Assembly (NCBI GenBank): GCA_003342895.1
Contig: PTFA01000035.1
Coordinates: 1,818,837 to 1,882,836 of the forward strand
Origin: Casuarius casuarius
Taxonomy: Eukaryota; Chordata; Aves; Casuariiformes; Casuariidae
Direction: 5' to 3'
DNA: 64,000 nucleotides
Shown: positions 62,873 through 64,000 of the stretch, piece by piece
Position numbering within the stretch: position 1 is the stretch's first letter
Layout: the number at the start of each line of letters is the position of its first letter
Notes under the pieces: generated by a model
The model's database searches: none
What the model was told of the DNA's origin: nothing
What the model saw: the letters and a program-made list of their open reading frames with translations, nothing else
Position numbers and translations under genes: made by a program

Positions 62873-64000
62873 TTGCTGTAATTAGATATCTAAGAAAAGA
62901 GTGAGGGGGCTGTTTACTGATAAATTTAAACATGAGCCATATTCTCTAGGAAAAGTCATGTGGGACAATACATGTGTTGTTTTCCTGTGTAGCCATAAGT
63001 CCAACTTTTCTGTGGCCAGCAAATAGCATTTTGGTCTTTGCAAAGGTGCTTCTACCAGTCCGTGATGTTGTAATGATATTTTACCATGGGAAGCAGAAAG
63101 GATGATTAGTACCTTTAGAAATTTCTGGCATACACACACATGCAAACCAATTTTGACAAAACATTGTGCAATCAACTTTTGAATCCAAACAGCTGTAGGC
63201 TTGAATAGTAAGGCTCTCACTTCAAAAGTACCTGCATTCTATTTCCTTTCCTACCACATGCATATATATGCTTGTTTTTCCATTCTTGTTAAGCATTAGG
63301 CTGTGACAAGGAAGTACAACATCCAACAGAGCTTAATGTTTTTGTTTCCTTTCAAAATTTATATTCAGAGTTTTGTTAGGAAGATGGACTTGTTTAAACT
63401 TGTTAGCTTTGCAGTTTTGACTGACAACTGGGTGACACTGTGATCCTTAGCACCTGCATGCATATCTTTGGTTATGCATCAGTACATTTAAGTGATAAGA
63501 GTACACACTCAACTCCAGTCATTTGTGGAGTTCTTCCCTCTTCTCCATACACAAAACACTACCTGTATATACGCCCTCTCCCTCCCACAGTGAGATAAAG
63601 GGGCTTAATCTTCTCCTGGGCTCTGCATGATCTTCTTTCATCTCCTTAGCTGTCTTCCCTATAAAGAAAGTAACATCACAGGGTGGCTGTTTGCCTCTTT
63701 CCACATTACTTTCAAATCAATTAATGTCCTTAGTTTAGAATGTTTAGAAGGATTTTAATTTTTACTTGGCAATTTTGGTTTGCATACATCATTTTTATCT
63801 TTTTCTTGGGATGTATATTTTTAGATCAGTGACCTTTTGGATGTATGATTCATGCTGATTTAATTTTTTCCAGCTGGTGCATGTTCACTTAAGCAGATAC
63901 AAATGCAGCCAAACTGATAGTTTTGCAATGAAACCAGCCATTACACACCTGTGCTCTCAAAATTTTTTGCTAGAAATAAATAGATTTTCTTCTCTTTTTT
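62873..64000. other. Non-coding sequence, no gene recognised
   Basis: Unique AT-rich sequence to the window edge. A 112-codon minus-strand frame at 62882-63220 shows no recognisable motif. No repeat or RNA gene was seen. Confidence 0.65.

Overview
The window looks like non-coding nuclear DNA from a bird, or at least a sauropsid. The main evidence is four stretches recognisable as CR1 LINE remains: two next to each other on the minus strand near 9.1-10.7 kb, one on the plus strand near 21.2-22.6 kb, and one on the minus strand near 59.3-59.6 kb. There is also a thin scatter of old palindromic MITE-like elements of kinds known from turtles, crocodilians and birds. Base composition is AT-rich, recognisable repeats are sparse, and microsatellites are short. 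The low repeat load fits a bird better than a turtle or crocodilian. The species cannot be named from this sequence.

I recognise no protein-coding gene, tRNA, rRNA or other structured RNA gene. The longest open frames (up to 146 codons) are no longer than chance would give in 64 kb read in six frames. They carry no family motif and lie in ordinary AT-rich sequence. The window is therefore either a gene desert or the inside of one or more very large introns, and the sequence alone does not decide between these. Three or four places have a splice-acceptor-like tract followed at exon-like distance by a good donor (near 1.63-1.74, 5.95-6.00, 31.34-31.38 and 61.21-61.28 kb). They are listed as candidates only.

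Layout: 0-9 kb is unique sequence with one striking perfect inverted repeat at 5.9-6.0 kb. 9.1-10.7 kb is the CR1 cluster. 10.7-21.2 kb is unique AT-rich sequence with a possible conserved regulatory block near 16.9-17.1 kb. 21.2-22.6 kb is the internally deleted CR1. 24.3-24.6 kb is a decayed MITE. 24.6-39.8 kb is mostly featureless. 39.8-40.7 kb holds a microsatellite, a hairpin-forming tandem repeat and a palindrome. 44.4-45.0 kb is the only sizeable CpG-rich patch, followed at once by a CA/TA microsatellite. Two smaller GC-rich patches lie at 48.6-48.8 and 52.1-52.3 kb. 52.8-62.9 kb holds several MITE fossils, an RFX-like site at 57.5 kb and a CR1 3' end at 59.3-59.6 kb.

Nothing here resembles an operon, a CRISPR array, a virus or a new protein system. 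The observations most worth checking are the inverted repeat with splice-donor sequences in both arms, the isolated CpG-rich patch, and the candidate small exons.
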